DNA of 64,000 nucleotides from the NCBI GenBank assembly GCA_964030475.1, contig CAXIPT010000008.1:2356141-2420140 (forward strand). The letters are read 5' to 3'. The notes beneath the pieces are model-generated. The model had not been told where the DNA came from. It ran no database searches and saw only the letters and a list, made by a program, of their open reading frames with translations. Made by a program: the position numbers and the translations under genes. Below are positions 28,256-40,800 of the stretch, in pieces. Origin of the DNA: Tethya wilhelma (lineage: Eukaryota; Porifera; Demospongiae; Tethyida; Tethyidae). How positions within the stretch are numbered: the stretch's first letter is position 1; each line of letters starts with the position of its first letter.

Positions 28256-30578
28256 ATGGCCACAAACAAAAAGCCCACCACCACTGTACGAGTCAAGCCG
28301 AATGAGTTAACGGAAGAGGTAAGCGACCGCGCCGGGCCAGCGCGGCGTCCAGGAAGCGCAGCTGAGCTACAGGTTATGCTCGCTCGTACTAGGGTTCAAG
28401 CTTAGGTGTGTATTCTTAGTCGAATTGCTATAAACTGATGTACAGTACACTTATGTTTCGCTTTAAATATAAGCTTACTTCATGCTGCCCAAGTCTAGAG
28501 CGCCTCGATCCTGCCAGAGCTGCGATCTTACAATGCACCTGGCCACGCCCACTAATAGATATATAGCCCTAGGCCCTTGGCCTAGTTCTAGCCACAGAAG
28601 GTTGATCTATGTAAGGCCTGATCTCATAATTAAATCTATATAGATTGCAAATTTGCATTAACTGTATTCTATCTAATCATTGCCGACAGGAAGTGAAGTG
28701 TGTCTTTATGAGCTGTACTGAGAAAGTCAAGATTCGAGACTTGTCTAAACACCTAACTGTTACACAATTTGGAAGAAAGAAGCACATTTCTTCTTACAGA
28801 GGCACTGAAGCACGTGATCTTATCATTAAGCTAAGTGATTATGTTGTCCAGCTTGAAAGTGAACAAAATCAAGTGTTACAAACCTCGAGCTCCACACCTA
28901 ATGATGCCAAACCAAGAGATGTGATGACCATGATGTTTCAGCACAAACAAGATTTGGAACAAAAACTGACTGAATGTCACACAGCAGTAATGGAAGAGCT
29001 ACAAAGGTTTGTACACAGATGCTAAAAAATTCATCATGGCATAATTATAATCTTGATGATGGCGATTCTGCATGTGTGGTGTCTGAATCAATGTATATAC
29101 ATATGAACATATATCACCCACTAATCTTACTTTTATTGCAGTATTGAAACAGCAGTGGATGAATGGAAGAAAAGTTCCTTTTTCCAGAAGCTAGGAATTA
29201 CCAGGTATGTAAAACATAGTATAACTAAATAATTGTCACAGTGTTATATTAGCTAGTAAATAGTGAGGTTAAACTATAATTTTTTAGTACTGAAAAACCA
29301 GCACAGCAACGCCAAAAGAAAACAGAAGTAGTTGAACAACAGCAGAGTTCACAGCAGCTGCAGATCATGGCTTTAGAAGAAACTAAGAAAGAACTTGAAA
29401 CGTGAGGGATTTATATTTCAGGCATGCACTGCCGTGATTGTCCATATCACTTAAAATTTAACTCTTATGTATTAAAGAGAAAATGCAGCACTAAAATCAC
29501 AGCTTCAGGGACTGGAAGATGCTGGGAAAGAAATTAAAAGGTTCATGAATATTAGCATTTTATTCCATTATTCAAGAAAATTGATTGTGCACGACACCAA
29601 AATATAAAATTAATCAACGATTGTCATCAATATAATATTAGGTTAAAGGAACAACTGAATAAAATTCAACGCAGGAGATACGGCCACCAAGTTATTGGTG
29701 GCATGGAACATGGCCACTTGAGTGCTGCCTATAACAGTCTATTTAGTAATGATTGGCAGAAAGCATATGATTTTTTGACTACTGTTCAGAAAATGGACAA
29801 AATGCTGGCTAGGTGGTTGATTGGAGCTATGTTTGAGGTATAATAACAAATCTATTCCGTTGCATGAGTGGATGGATATAATTGATGGATAACAAGGATC
29901 AATCAATATTGATCAGTTATTGACAGGCTATTTAATACATTTATGCTTCAAATTCTAGAAAACAATGATTGCCATCCTATTATGAAACCTTCCCACACAG
30001 AACTCCTACAAGGCCTATAAGGAACACATTTTCAGCACTCTGTTTGATGACATTTTTACACCAAACAGCTCTTTTGAACACAGAGACATGAAGGCTCTGA
30101 AAGCCAAGGCTGATACTTATGGTGATCTTATACAACACTGTTCAGAGAATGCAGCTGTGGGTTTAAACAATCCTAGCCTAGTACAGAGCATGGTAAGGAA
30201 CATTCCTTCCATTAAAATACTTCACATCATATATTTTTATTAATTGTTGTATTCTTATAGGTTTTACAAAAATATCTTCCAAAGTATAAAGCCGTACTAA
30301 TAGCTGGAGGTACAGAAACTCCTGCCATGACATTCCTTAGAAAAGCTATTGAGCTGTCATGGCAAATGCTGACCATACATCCACCGATGATTGTGAGTAC
30401 CCCAGCTGGATTTGATGATGATATTCATGAAAGACACCCCTCTCACTGGGATGATGAGTTGGAAGAACAGGGAAACTTTAGACTACTGTACTTTCGGCCA
30501 GTCCTATACACCAGCTATGAAGAGATCAAACCTGAAAAGAAAGGCCAAGTAGGTACATATCCAGAACAGACTCAGTAA
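28256..30578 (+). CDS. Coiled-coil protein with possible MIEAP-like C-terminal domain
   Basis: Eight exons join in frame to about 441 residues: 28256-28318, 28690-29006, 29142-29204, 29288-29401, 29478-29540, 29642-29837, 30001-30192, 30261-30578. The N-terminal part carries a compact region (about 22-90, with IRDLSKHLTVTQFG) that I do not recognise. A Gln/Glu/Lys coiled coil spans roughly 90-230. The C-terminal part has LSWQMLTIHPPMIV, then HERHPSHWDDELEEQG and FRPVLYTSYE. The spacing of W-M-x4-PP, an HxRHP acidic block and a hydrophobic xRPxLY strand resembles the C-terminal domain of mitochondria-eating protein (MIEAP/SPATA18); this is weak, family-level recognition. An in-frame ATG at 28214 could extend it by 14 residues. 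It is divergent from HSPA12. A copy of the end of its last exon lies at 31833. Confidence 0.8.
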
Positions 30579-30760
30579 ACTGCTATGAAGATACACACTA
30601 TTAGAAATAATCTTAGAATGACTGCTAAAGTAACTGAGTGTATGATGGATGCATACTTTATTTGAGTTGTCAGTATATAATCATTGTAAATTACATTTAA
30701 ATTTTGTGCTTAATTATAATTACCATGAATACTCGTGAAACATTATTTGAAAATATCTTG

Positions 30761-30895
30761 AGATCTAGCTGGGATTAGAACTCCAGGCACATGCTCTTAA
30801 CACTGAGCTACTGTAGAGCTCAAAGGCTTTGGAGCAGAGAATAGCAGTATACACTACTATTCATAGAGACTATAGTCAACTTCAAAACCATGCAA
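30761..30895 (-). repeat. tRNA-derived SINE-like repeat, copy 2
   Basis: CTAGCTGGGATTAGAACTCC resembles the 3' half of a tRNA read backwards. The tail shares TTGGAGCAGAGAATAG and ACTACTATTCATAGA with 5891-6025. A further short piece (CTAGCTGGGATTCAAGC) lies near 31072. Confidence 0.55.
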
Positions 30896-31832
30896 ATCTC
30901 AAGGACTACATGTATAATGCAACGTTCTTCTCAACATAACAAAGTGTGCCACATCTAAATCCAACCTGCATGACTTAGTCTTCCGGAGTAATGAAACTAT
31001 AAAGACACATGCAGAACTAAAGGTTGGATAAGCACATAAAAAATGATCGGAAAAAATCACTGTGGCTTGAAATCTAGCTGGGATTCAAGCTACTGTAAGG
31101 TCTTTAAAACTCTTTCGAACTCATGATCAGGATGAAACAGCTAGCAGCAGCTAGTGATACTAATCACTCATGCAGCAGTGTATCACATAATATATACTTT
31201 ACATGCCAATAATTGATGAAAATAATCATTCATTACTTTCTAAAAATAATTTATTAGGATAGAGTGAAACAGCTCAAGAGTACCATAAATCTGGTTAATA
31301 TTTTGGCGAGAACTGAATTAAATGAGAGCTCAAACGATATTGGTGAACTTAAATTGTGGTGAATGAAACATAGAAACATATTACATCATACAGTGAAATT
31401 AGCATTGTAGCAACGCATACATATGCCTTAGTTTTTTTTTTCTTTTCAGAGTTTTTCATGTGATGAAGCTAGCAACTATCAAGCTAACTGTGCTGAAAGC
31501 CTTTTTGCATTTATAGTGAAGGTTCTAAAAAAAACTTAGGGTTGATCTATCACTGCAAAACTAAAGCTTTTTTTAAATAGCTAGGCAACCAAGCTTTTGA
31601 AGTGATGCTATTGCTTAATAGCCTAAGTATACCCCTGCACCTACATAGCAAGTTTCAAGCTTATTTTGTGAAGGACTGTGGACAAACCCTTGTATCAGGA
31701 TCGCAGCTAGGGCTAAAAATAGCCAATTTTGCCAAAATAAAATACTCGTCAAAGGTTCCAGCTATATTGTATGTTAATTTGTACTTGAAGCTATATAGCC
31801 ATTTCTGATGCAAAAGTAGAAAAGTTGGGGAA

Positions 31833-31975
31833 AAAACAGGGAAACATTAGAATACAGTACTTTCAACCATTCCAACATATCATGGTAGCTATGAAGAGAT
31901 CAAACCTGAAAAGAAAGGCCAAGTAGGCACATATCCAGAACATACTCAGTAAACTGCTATGAACACATATCTTAG
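31833..31975 (+). pseudogene. Decayed copy of the last exon of the MIEAP-like gene
   Basis: The stretch from ACAGGGAAACATTAGA through ATGAAGAGATCAAACCTGAA, AAAGGCCAAGTAGGCAC and the stop matches 30466-30600, including bases past the stop. The first part has substitutions and small gaps that break the frame; the last 80 bases are nearly identical. Confidence 0.85.
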
Positions 31976-32399
31976 AATCATGTGACTGCTATAGTAGTTG
32001 AGTGTATGATAGAAGCATGCATGCTTTAATAATTGATTTGTTAATATAATCAATGTTGCGCAGTACATAAACTTTTTCAAAGCTAGCAAAAATCTAATCA
32101 GAAATAGACGGTTGCAAAACTAAAGTAGGATTTCTGTACACTGAGTCAGTATTTTGGATACCACAGCCTTACTACTTGGCAAAAAAAACTGATGTAGAAA
32201 TTTATTTCAGAGTTAGTTCACTGCTGTGAAATGGGAAATTTAAGGTTTAGATCATGCAGTTCTGTTGATAGACTATTGAAGTTTCTCGAACTAGAGGTAG
32301 AGGTCATTATGTTTCAGGATGATATCTGATGATGGCAAGCTATACAGAACAGGGGGGAATTCTAGCAGGGGATCTGTATAAGCCTTACACATTCACCAA

Positions 32400-33370
32400 C
32401 AAGCATTTTAAACGATCAAGGAAATCACAGAACACAATAGTGCTATACTTTATTAAGCAAATACATACAAGTCACCTTGCTAGAGTTATTTCAAACATTG
32501 TTAAAAATATGAAGGAAATCAATTTAAAGTAACAATAAAGATGCACTATTATATTGTTTGCTCTTCTTTGATTTCTTTGGTGGTTTAACAATGCTCCAAA
32601 CAGCCACAGTAAGGCTTATAACTATATGCATGATCGACAAGGAATTGTTTGCAATTCAATATGTTAGTATCTACTTCCTTGATGGTCAACATTTTTGTAG
32701 TTTCATTATTAATGCAGAAAATCAGTTTATTTAGCAAATATGTACAAGTGCACAAAGTCTTTGCTACAGTTATTTTAAGTACTGCAGAAAATATTGAGGA
32801 AATCAATTCAAGGTGACAATATAGTGGCTTATTTTTCCGCATTAATAATGAATCTACAACAACGTTGAACATCGAGGAAGTAAATACAAACAAATTAACC
32901 ATTCCTTAGCAATCATAGAAGCCTTGCCGAGTTATTTTGAGCATTGTTAAACCAGCAAGGAAAACAAAGAAGAGCACAATAGTGCTACACTTTATTTTAG
33001 CAAATATGTACAAGTGCATGAAGCCATTACTACAGTTATTTTGAACATTGTTATTACTATACAGTTATTTTCAATGTTGTTGAAAACACGAAGGAATTGA
33101 TTCAAGGGGAAAGTAGTAGCTGACTTTCCGCATCAATTATGAGCTTCCAACAATGTTGACCATTGAGGAAGTAAATACAAAACACATTAAAATGTGTATT
33201 TCAATAAACCTTACAATAGTTGTTTTGAGCATTTGAACCATCAAGGAAATATGTATAAGTGCATAAAGCACTTGCCAGGGATGATTTGAATATCTTTGAA
33301 AACATGAAGGAAATCAACTTAAGGTATACAAGTAGCTAAATTTTAGGATAATTATGAGCCTACAATCTCA
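32400..33370. repeat. Diverged tandem repeat array
   Basis: Three to four imperfect units share the ordered blocks AGCAAATATGTACAAGTGCA, ACAGTTATTTTGA, AAGGAAATCAATTCAAGGT, TTTCCGCATTAATAATGA and GAGGAAGTAAATACAAA. Units begin near 32455, 32730, 33000 and 33255 and differ in length. Confidence 0.7.
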
Positions 33371-33486
33371 AGGAACGAATAGTGAGGACACAAGAAACTG
33401 TCTATATATTAAGTAGTAACCAAGTCCTTGGTTTTGAGAGTTAAACTCAAAACTGATGCTTTTTGGTCATTGTTGCACAAGGTCTT

Positions 33487-33572
33487 TAGCCTCATTCCCA
33501 GGCTCCCCCTCTCAGATAGTACGGAGCTTTTTTGCAAAAAAAAGCTAAGGGCGGGGCCTGGGATTGAGGCTA
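33487..33572. mobile_element. Fold-back element, TAGCCTCGTTCCCAGG family
   Basis: Left TAGCCTCATTCCCAGGCTCC, right GGGGCCTGGGATTGAGGCTA; intergenic. Confidence 0.75.
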
Positions 33573-33895
33573 GCAGGTATTAACTTTCCTCTAGGAAGAG
33601 AAAAGTAAGTTTTCCATCTCTTTGTGCTGTCTCTCCCCTTCCTCAATTATCTACAATTTTGACATGGCAAAGGTTATAAAATAATAGTACAAAGCATACT
33701 GAAATGTAATTATTCCCAAACATGCAGTGACATGAATTCAACACAAATCAAACAAATTTAAGTAAACTTGAATTTTAAGCCCCCTCCCCCAATTGAGCAT
33801 GGCTATGGTGACTCATAGTAACAGCCAAGTGTGATATTTGCAAACAAAGAGTATTATTAGTGTAAACCTACCCTTGATGAATGGCATGGTGCAAA

Positions 33896-33907
33896 CACGC
33901 ACACAAN

Positions 33908-33966
<59 letters not shown>
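33896..33966. repeat. CA microsatellite with an undetermined base
   Basis: About 30 CA units with an N at 33907, probably an assembly join of uncertain repeat length. Confidence 0.9.
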
Positions 33967-33969
<3 letters not shown>

Positions 33970-34847
33970 GCACACAGTACAATACTATCTATGACAGTAT
34001 TATTAGCTACAATATAAATATTCCCCTACCACTAATCTGCACCCAGGTTGCTCTGGTTAGTAGAACATGAACAGTGCCCATGTGTGGATAAGGTCAATAA
34101 TTGATGCCCATGTCAATATTAGTACAGTTCAAACAAACAAAGTATTAATTTTAAAGATTACCTGAGAGCACTATAGCTATAAACTTTAAGCCATCTTTCA
34201 TAACAAAAAGTACTTTACTCTGCAAACAGAGAATAAGGATATACTATCAGCAAGCATTCACTGCAAGAGATATGATATAATTACATGTATTAGACAAAGA
34301 AGCAGACACATTTGCTGTAATATCATACCTAGTTCAGAGCTTCTAGAAACCAATAATACTGGTCTCGGTTCTTCACTACCTATCTGAACAAGACAACATG
34401 AAACCAGAATGACAACACTGACAGTACAAACAACTTTAAACAGCAGCTAGCAGTGACTGCAAGGTGAAATCTTTTGTGAACTTTAGTTTTAAATTTTTTT
34501 AGAACCATGGCTTCAAACAATATTCTTTTGTATATATCTTTCTATTCTTTTGTCTTTTTTCTTTTGCCATGGATATAAACAATCTCATGTACCTCTCTGT
34601 TTTTTCTGTTTTTCTTTTCTTTTTTTTCTTTCTTTTTTTATCAGAGAGGAGCTTGTACAGGTACAATTTGGTATTTACAACAGAAATAAGGTAAATAAGC
34701 ATTAATTGAAAGCACAAATTAGAGTAATATTAACCAAACTGCTAATGTGTAATGCTAGTACTTTAGCATATTGGATTCCATTTACAAGTATGAGTATAAA
34801 CAGTTGAGATAAATTACTGCTGGCCATGATTAAAGAGGATGTCCCTG

Positions 34848-37800
34848 TCATCGCCTCCATGATCGCCCTTCACTCTCTTCCTCATCACTGTCTTCAACCA
34901 GGTGAAGGTCACTGGGGTCAGGCTTTAACAAAGTGGGTGTAGTAGGAGCGCCCTAAGAGTGCATGTGTATTAGAGGGTACAATTAGTACTCACTACTGTC
35001 AAACAAGTGAAGTTATGAGAGAAAGCATTTGTATAAGGCTAGCAAATGTTGTTCAGAAGGCACACACCATATCAGCAGCTTCACTCTATTTGAAGAGTGA
35101 AAGGGAGTAGAGGATCTTTGAAGCTGTCGAAACAATATCGCTTTTCAAAGTATGATGGATATATTAACGTTGTAGTTGTTACACCTTTTTCCGTGCATAT
35201 GGAATATAATGCACAAGGGTGAAGCTCGAGGGCTATAATAGTAACCACACGAGAGCATTATTCCATACACTCAGAAAGATGCGTATTAACTGTTTTGTAG
35301 CCCACAGAAGCAGTAGGCTAGCTAGCTGTATGCTAGCTAGTCGCTTACAGGCTAGTAAGGTTTGCTACTATCGTTTACAGACCAATTTGAAAGTGAAAAC
35401 CCTTGATTATCAGAAGAGGGCTGGATTGGAGCATGATTTATTGAAATTTGACTAGTCTAGGCTGGTAGCAACTATAAATCTTTAGCTATGGAGTCTCTTG
35501 GCAGGCTAGCAAGACTAGCTGGAGGCTTCTCTGTTGAAAAAAACAGTGAGACATTTGAAAATCCACCACTGAACAAGTAAATGGCAGCTGAATTTTTCAA
35601 AATTTGTCTGTGTCATCACTGGGTCTCCTCAACCATAGATATTATAAACTACGTAACCGGGATTGGAAACTGCGCGCGAATTCAAGAAATTCACGGGCAG
35701 GCCGGAGCGCCCTTCTAAATAATGCACACCAACAGCTGGTTTGCAGAGAAGTAGCTACAGCGCAAGAAAAAGTATTGAAAGAATGATCTGGGAGTAAATC
35801 AGCTGACTGAGAAGAAGATGGCAGGACCTAATTGAGTTGAGAAGTATCTCAGAGTGTGATCAAGCTCATAATCACGAGTCTTTTTTACAAAGACAAGGCA
35901 CTCTTTCTACTATAAAGTTGGTAAGGATTTTATGCAACCCCCCCTTCCCCCCAAATTATTGTAGGGAATCATGTGAGAGCTGTGAGACTGTTCCTTAGAT
36001 GTTTGTTTTCCAGAAACTGTTCCTTAGATGTTTGTTTTCAAGAGAAGTTTTAGATATTGGTACATCAATATTCATGTAAGTTCAGACATTTTAATATTGA
36101 GGTATATCCATATCAATGCTGGGGGTAGTAATGGTTTGACTAGCTGTTATAAGACTGCAAAGATAAATCAAGCTGGTAGGAAACTCTGTTAGGATTTCTA
36201 GTTTGTCTGTTGCCTGCTGTTGTCTTCTCTGTGCTTTTTCCTACTGCTTATGGTTGCTAAGGTGAAAAATTTATTGATTTTTGCACTCAATTTTTTCAAG
36301 ATAGGTTTGTGTGCTCTGCTTTCAATAACCCTACTCTGTTATTAACACTTACAAACTATCTTTATGTGGTGCTAAAGTTGAGTCCAATCCACTAGTGTTG
36401 AAATTCCAGTCCCGAATATCAAGGCACCCAATGTATTATTTTTTGTACTGTCTATCTAATTTTTTGTGCTAAATGAATGTTTTCTTCCAACATACAGGAC
36501 CTATTCAAATGACTCAGTATATAAAGAAAAATTATCAGGCCAGAAAACCAGAATCTATTCACTGTGCTCAAGGTTACAGTCCCGAAAACTCTGCAAAATC
36601 AGCTAGTTTGTTGAATGTTGCTGTTCAACTTACTTTTGTACTAAATCTAAGAAATTTTGCTATAAAAAAATGTTTTTGTTGCATGCAAGTATTCTTTGTA
36701 TACATGTTTTATGCCTGGACTTACTTGTATAAGCTTCCTACTTTTCGCTTTTCAAGCGTTTAGTGTGGGTTGTACTAGCTGGCAGCTGCCTTTTTTGGCA
36801 ACCAAAAAACCACTAAGAGGCGCTCCGGCCTGCCCGACGACCTAAAGTACAGGACTATATTGCTCACGTGAGCGGTTTCCAATCCCGTTTACGTAGTCTC
36901 TATTATCTATGCCTCAACTGAAGCTTGACTCCAGTGTGGTGAAGTATTCTTGTATCTACGACTGTAGCAGTTTGGTAGCTAGCTATACAGCTCGAGAATA
37001 TAAACAAGCACTTGTAGGTAACTGCAGTACACAAAATCAGAGTGCAATATCAGTGATATATGCACTGACCACAGTACAATATCACATATATATACCCACT
37101 GTTGGCACTTTAATCTACGTCACAAGGGGGCTACAACTACTTACAATCATGCACACCATTTGCCTAGTACTCAGGAGCCTGGTACTCATAAATTACTTAC
37201 CTCATCAATGCTGAGTTGCTTTTCCACTGTTTGCCTCCCTTGGTGAGTAGATGAAGCAGTAACATGGTGAGGTAACACTGTAGGCTTTGTAGCTGTGAGG
37301 GTTGGAAGGGTAGGGGACACTTGGCTCTGTGCTGGCTTATGTGAGTACCACTTCATTATAAGTGGTTTTCCATTCAAAGTGGAGCCTTTCTTGACAACCT
37401 GGAGAGAGAGAGATACATACATGCTTTACTATCTGCTACTTCAACTTCTTTACTATTGTAACAAAATACCTGATTAGCTGTAGCACTGTTTTTGAAGGTA
37501 AAGATGAGATTCTTAGAGTTAGTAGGATCAACTTCAACTCTCTCTAAGCCACCGAATGACTAAAGAATTAGTGAACATGAAAGAATCACAATCTGTGAAA
37601 ACTAGTAAATCATGCGTCACACCTCAAAATAGGAGGTGAGTAAGTCCCTATTTTCAACGTTAATCACTATGAGCTGCCTTGGTTTCGTGTCTTTCTTTGA
37701 TTTGAGGTCATGTGGTCCACCACTCCTGGCCACACCAGAAGATGGAAGGGGCTGAGAGGGAGATGATATGAGGCCAAGAATGTGGGCCTGGTTGAGTGTG

Positions 37801-40800
37801 TGTTAGCGTGACAAGAAAGGAAAGGCTGAAATATGTCACACTGAGGGTACAACATTGAGTAGATTTGAATGTGTAGTGTGGAGTGGATTTCAAAAGGAAA
37901 CTCACACAAGAAGGTATGGTGGGTACATTATGGAACACAACTACAATGTAAGCAATATGCAAGACTTAGTACAGAAAATGGTAACAATTTTAAATTGTTC
38001 GGGATTTTACTCCTGTTTTTCAGTCTATCTTACAACAAATCATGAGATTATATAATATTACTTTATTAATGAGTACAATTAGAATGTTATTTCCTCCCTT
38101 ACTTGCTTCCTAAGGGCATCTGCCTTTTCCTTCAAGTTAGTTTGCTGCTGTGTTGATGGTGTAGGTTGAGGTTGATTTGGTGAGTGGTCCTTCTTGGTGT
38201 CTTGTCTGCCAGCCACCGTTGTCTTGGTTGCAGCCTCCTTCAGTTTGGAAATACTTCCAGAGAGAGTCTTCAGGGACTGCGGGAACAAAAGGTGTATTAT
38301 TTGATGTAACATGCATGCACCTACACAGGTATCAATATATTACACATCCCAGTCATTTGATCCCATTAAGCATACAATCTAATGAATAGATACAGTTGGC
38401 CAAACTTCGAAGCCCTGTTGGCAGAGGAGTGTGGCCAACATCATACTATTGATATGGCAGAGTGTTATAGCTCCTTGACTTGCAAATGATTCTGGTAAGT
38501 ACTTGTAGCCATTCTCAAACTCACATCCATGATCTGTTTCTTCTCCTCAGCAGAGAGATGCTTGCCACTCATCTCAAGTTTGTTTATGAGAAGCTACATT
38601 ACAAACAGAGCAAATAGTCACATACATGCAAATGTACATGTTCATACCTTTTGCTGTTGAATTTGCTTATGTAGAAGTTCTTGTGACTTCTTCTGCAGTT
38701 CAAGGTTCATCTTAGCCACCTCGGCTGACCTCTTCTTCTGCTGAGGGTTGAGATGGGGCTGTGAGCGAGCAGGCTGGGTATGACGCTTAGGGTGGGCACC
38801 TTTGGGCAAGGGAGACGTTGGAGACTACAACACAATCAATAGGGCATACTAGATAATTGCAACACAACAATAAAGATTGGGAAATTTTCGCTACTAAACT
38901 TTGTTGCCTCTAGTGCGATTGGTGAACATTGAACACATACAGTGCATACAGTAGAATAGGCCGTTTTATGCATATACACTAGTAACTCTTAAACATATCA
39001 TTTTTAAACTAAAATTTTTAGATGATCATCAATATAGGCCATAACACTATAACCTGACCACAGATAGAGATATAGCGTCTGATATAGAGCACCAATGAAA
39101 AATCGGTTAGGTGAGAAAATAGCTAACCGTTTCTGGCTAAGGTCTGCAACTTTACCCAAGCACTTATGACCAGTTTGTCTATCTTATGCAGGACTTTGGA
39201 TGGCAAGAAGCCTACACATCACTTTCAGTGAGCATTTCTTTGACTTTTTGATACCATTTTTGGTTAGGTGAGAAACTCAAGAAGCATTAGCAGCTAAGGT
39301 CTGAAACTTGCATGACAAATTTGTCATATAATGAACTAGCTTTGAGTACCATTGCCTATTTCTGAAACCATATAATACCAGTGATGTCCAAGCACAAACA
39401 CTGGAATTCCATAAAAACGTCAAATCTGATGATGACCATACCGTGAAAGTTGGGGTGGGACAAACTGTTATGTAGTCCTAAACCACTTTGGAGTGAACTA
39501 AACTTCATAGCTACGTTCATCCATCTAAAAAAAAACCTTAATATTTAGCCAGAAGTTAGATTTAATGAAATTGTTAGTTGTATGCAAAAAATGAAATTCT
39601 ACTTGACTGTAAGCACCGTACAACGTATGACAGTCTATACCCAATCTGTCCAATGACAAAAAGTAAACAAGCGAAAATTTTAGTGGCAAAAAAATCTACA
39701 GTATAAGCTATACCTTTGCAGTTTGTTCAGAACTCCTCTCAGTGTTATCCTCTAGACCAGCAGCAGGGACTACGGCAGGAGGGGGGGCAGTGGTGGTAGA
39801 GATGCCAGGCTGGGACTCAGACGGAATGCTGACACTCATCCTGATGTTTGTAGATGGGTGAGAGCTCTCATTGGAGGGGAAAGTACTCGGAGAAGGACCA
39901 CCATGGATTCTTGATATGGCCAGAGAGGCAGGAGACTGAGGGACAGGTAACAGAACCAAGTGGCAAATAAATTTTGCTTAGCTCAATTCTAGTAGCACAA
40001 TAAGGTGATGTGCTAACCTCCAGAGAGTGTTCTATGAGGGGTCTCTGTGGAGGGGCAAAGTCCTTACGAAGGTAATAAATCTTGATAAATCTGTTATTCA
40101 ACACAGCCTCAGTGCTGTTGTGAGCCTTCTTTGCCTCGTGATGATTAGAAAATTGAACAAGAGCCCCTTCTGGGTCACCTTCATAGTGAACCTGAATGTC
40201 AGTGAACATGCTTACAATGAGAATCACATGAACATTTAAATGGTCTTACATTGTATATCAACTAACAGCAACAGACCTAGCGTCGTACCCAGCCCCTCTC
40301 CTTTGACCTTACACTAACAATAAGGAAAGAGAGAGCCTGGGATCCCACATCACTCTACAGGTAGAACATACAGCCTCGTTCCCAGGCTCTCACCTTTGAC
40401 CTTACACTCATGGTAAGGAAGGAGAGAGCCTGGTCAGAAATATCATGTGAATGACGTGGGGATAGACACTAGGGTAGACACGTCCTTTGACCTCTGCAAG
40501 CTGCAGCAAGTCTGAAATAACGCTGTTACCGTTCATAAATCGATTTAAGCTGCCCAAACCATGAAAATAAGCAAGGTAAGTACAGTAAAATTACTTACTC
40601 TCGAGTTGTTTGTGCTAGATGATTGTAAAACGGCACGATTGTGGCAGAGGTCAAAGTTCACGTCTACCTTTGCATCCCCAATGACGAAATTCATGTGATA
40701 TTTCCGACCAAGCTCTCTCCTTTAGCAACACAGAAATAAAACGCTAAATCCATGGACAAAGAGAGTTACCATATGTAACAACAAAACTTTCTTTAAACTA

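Larger units (their letters stand above)
30579..34847. other. Repeat-rich intergenic region
   Basis: Holds a SINE-like repeat, a decayed duplicate of the upstream gene's last exon, diverged tandem repeats (32400-33370), a fold-back and a CA repeat broken by an N. No intact gene seen. Confidence 0.7.
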
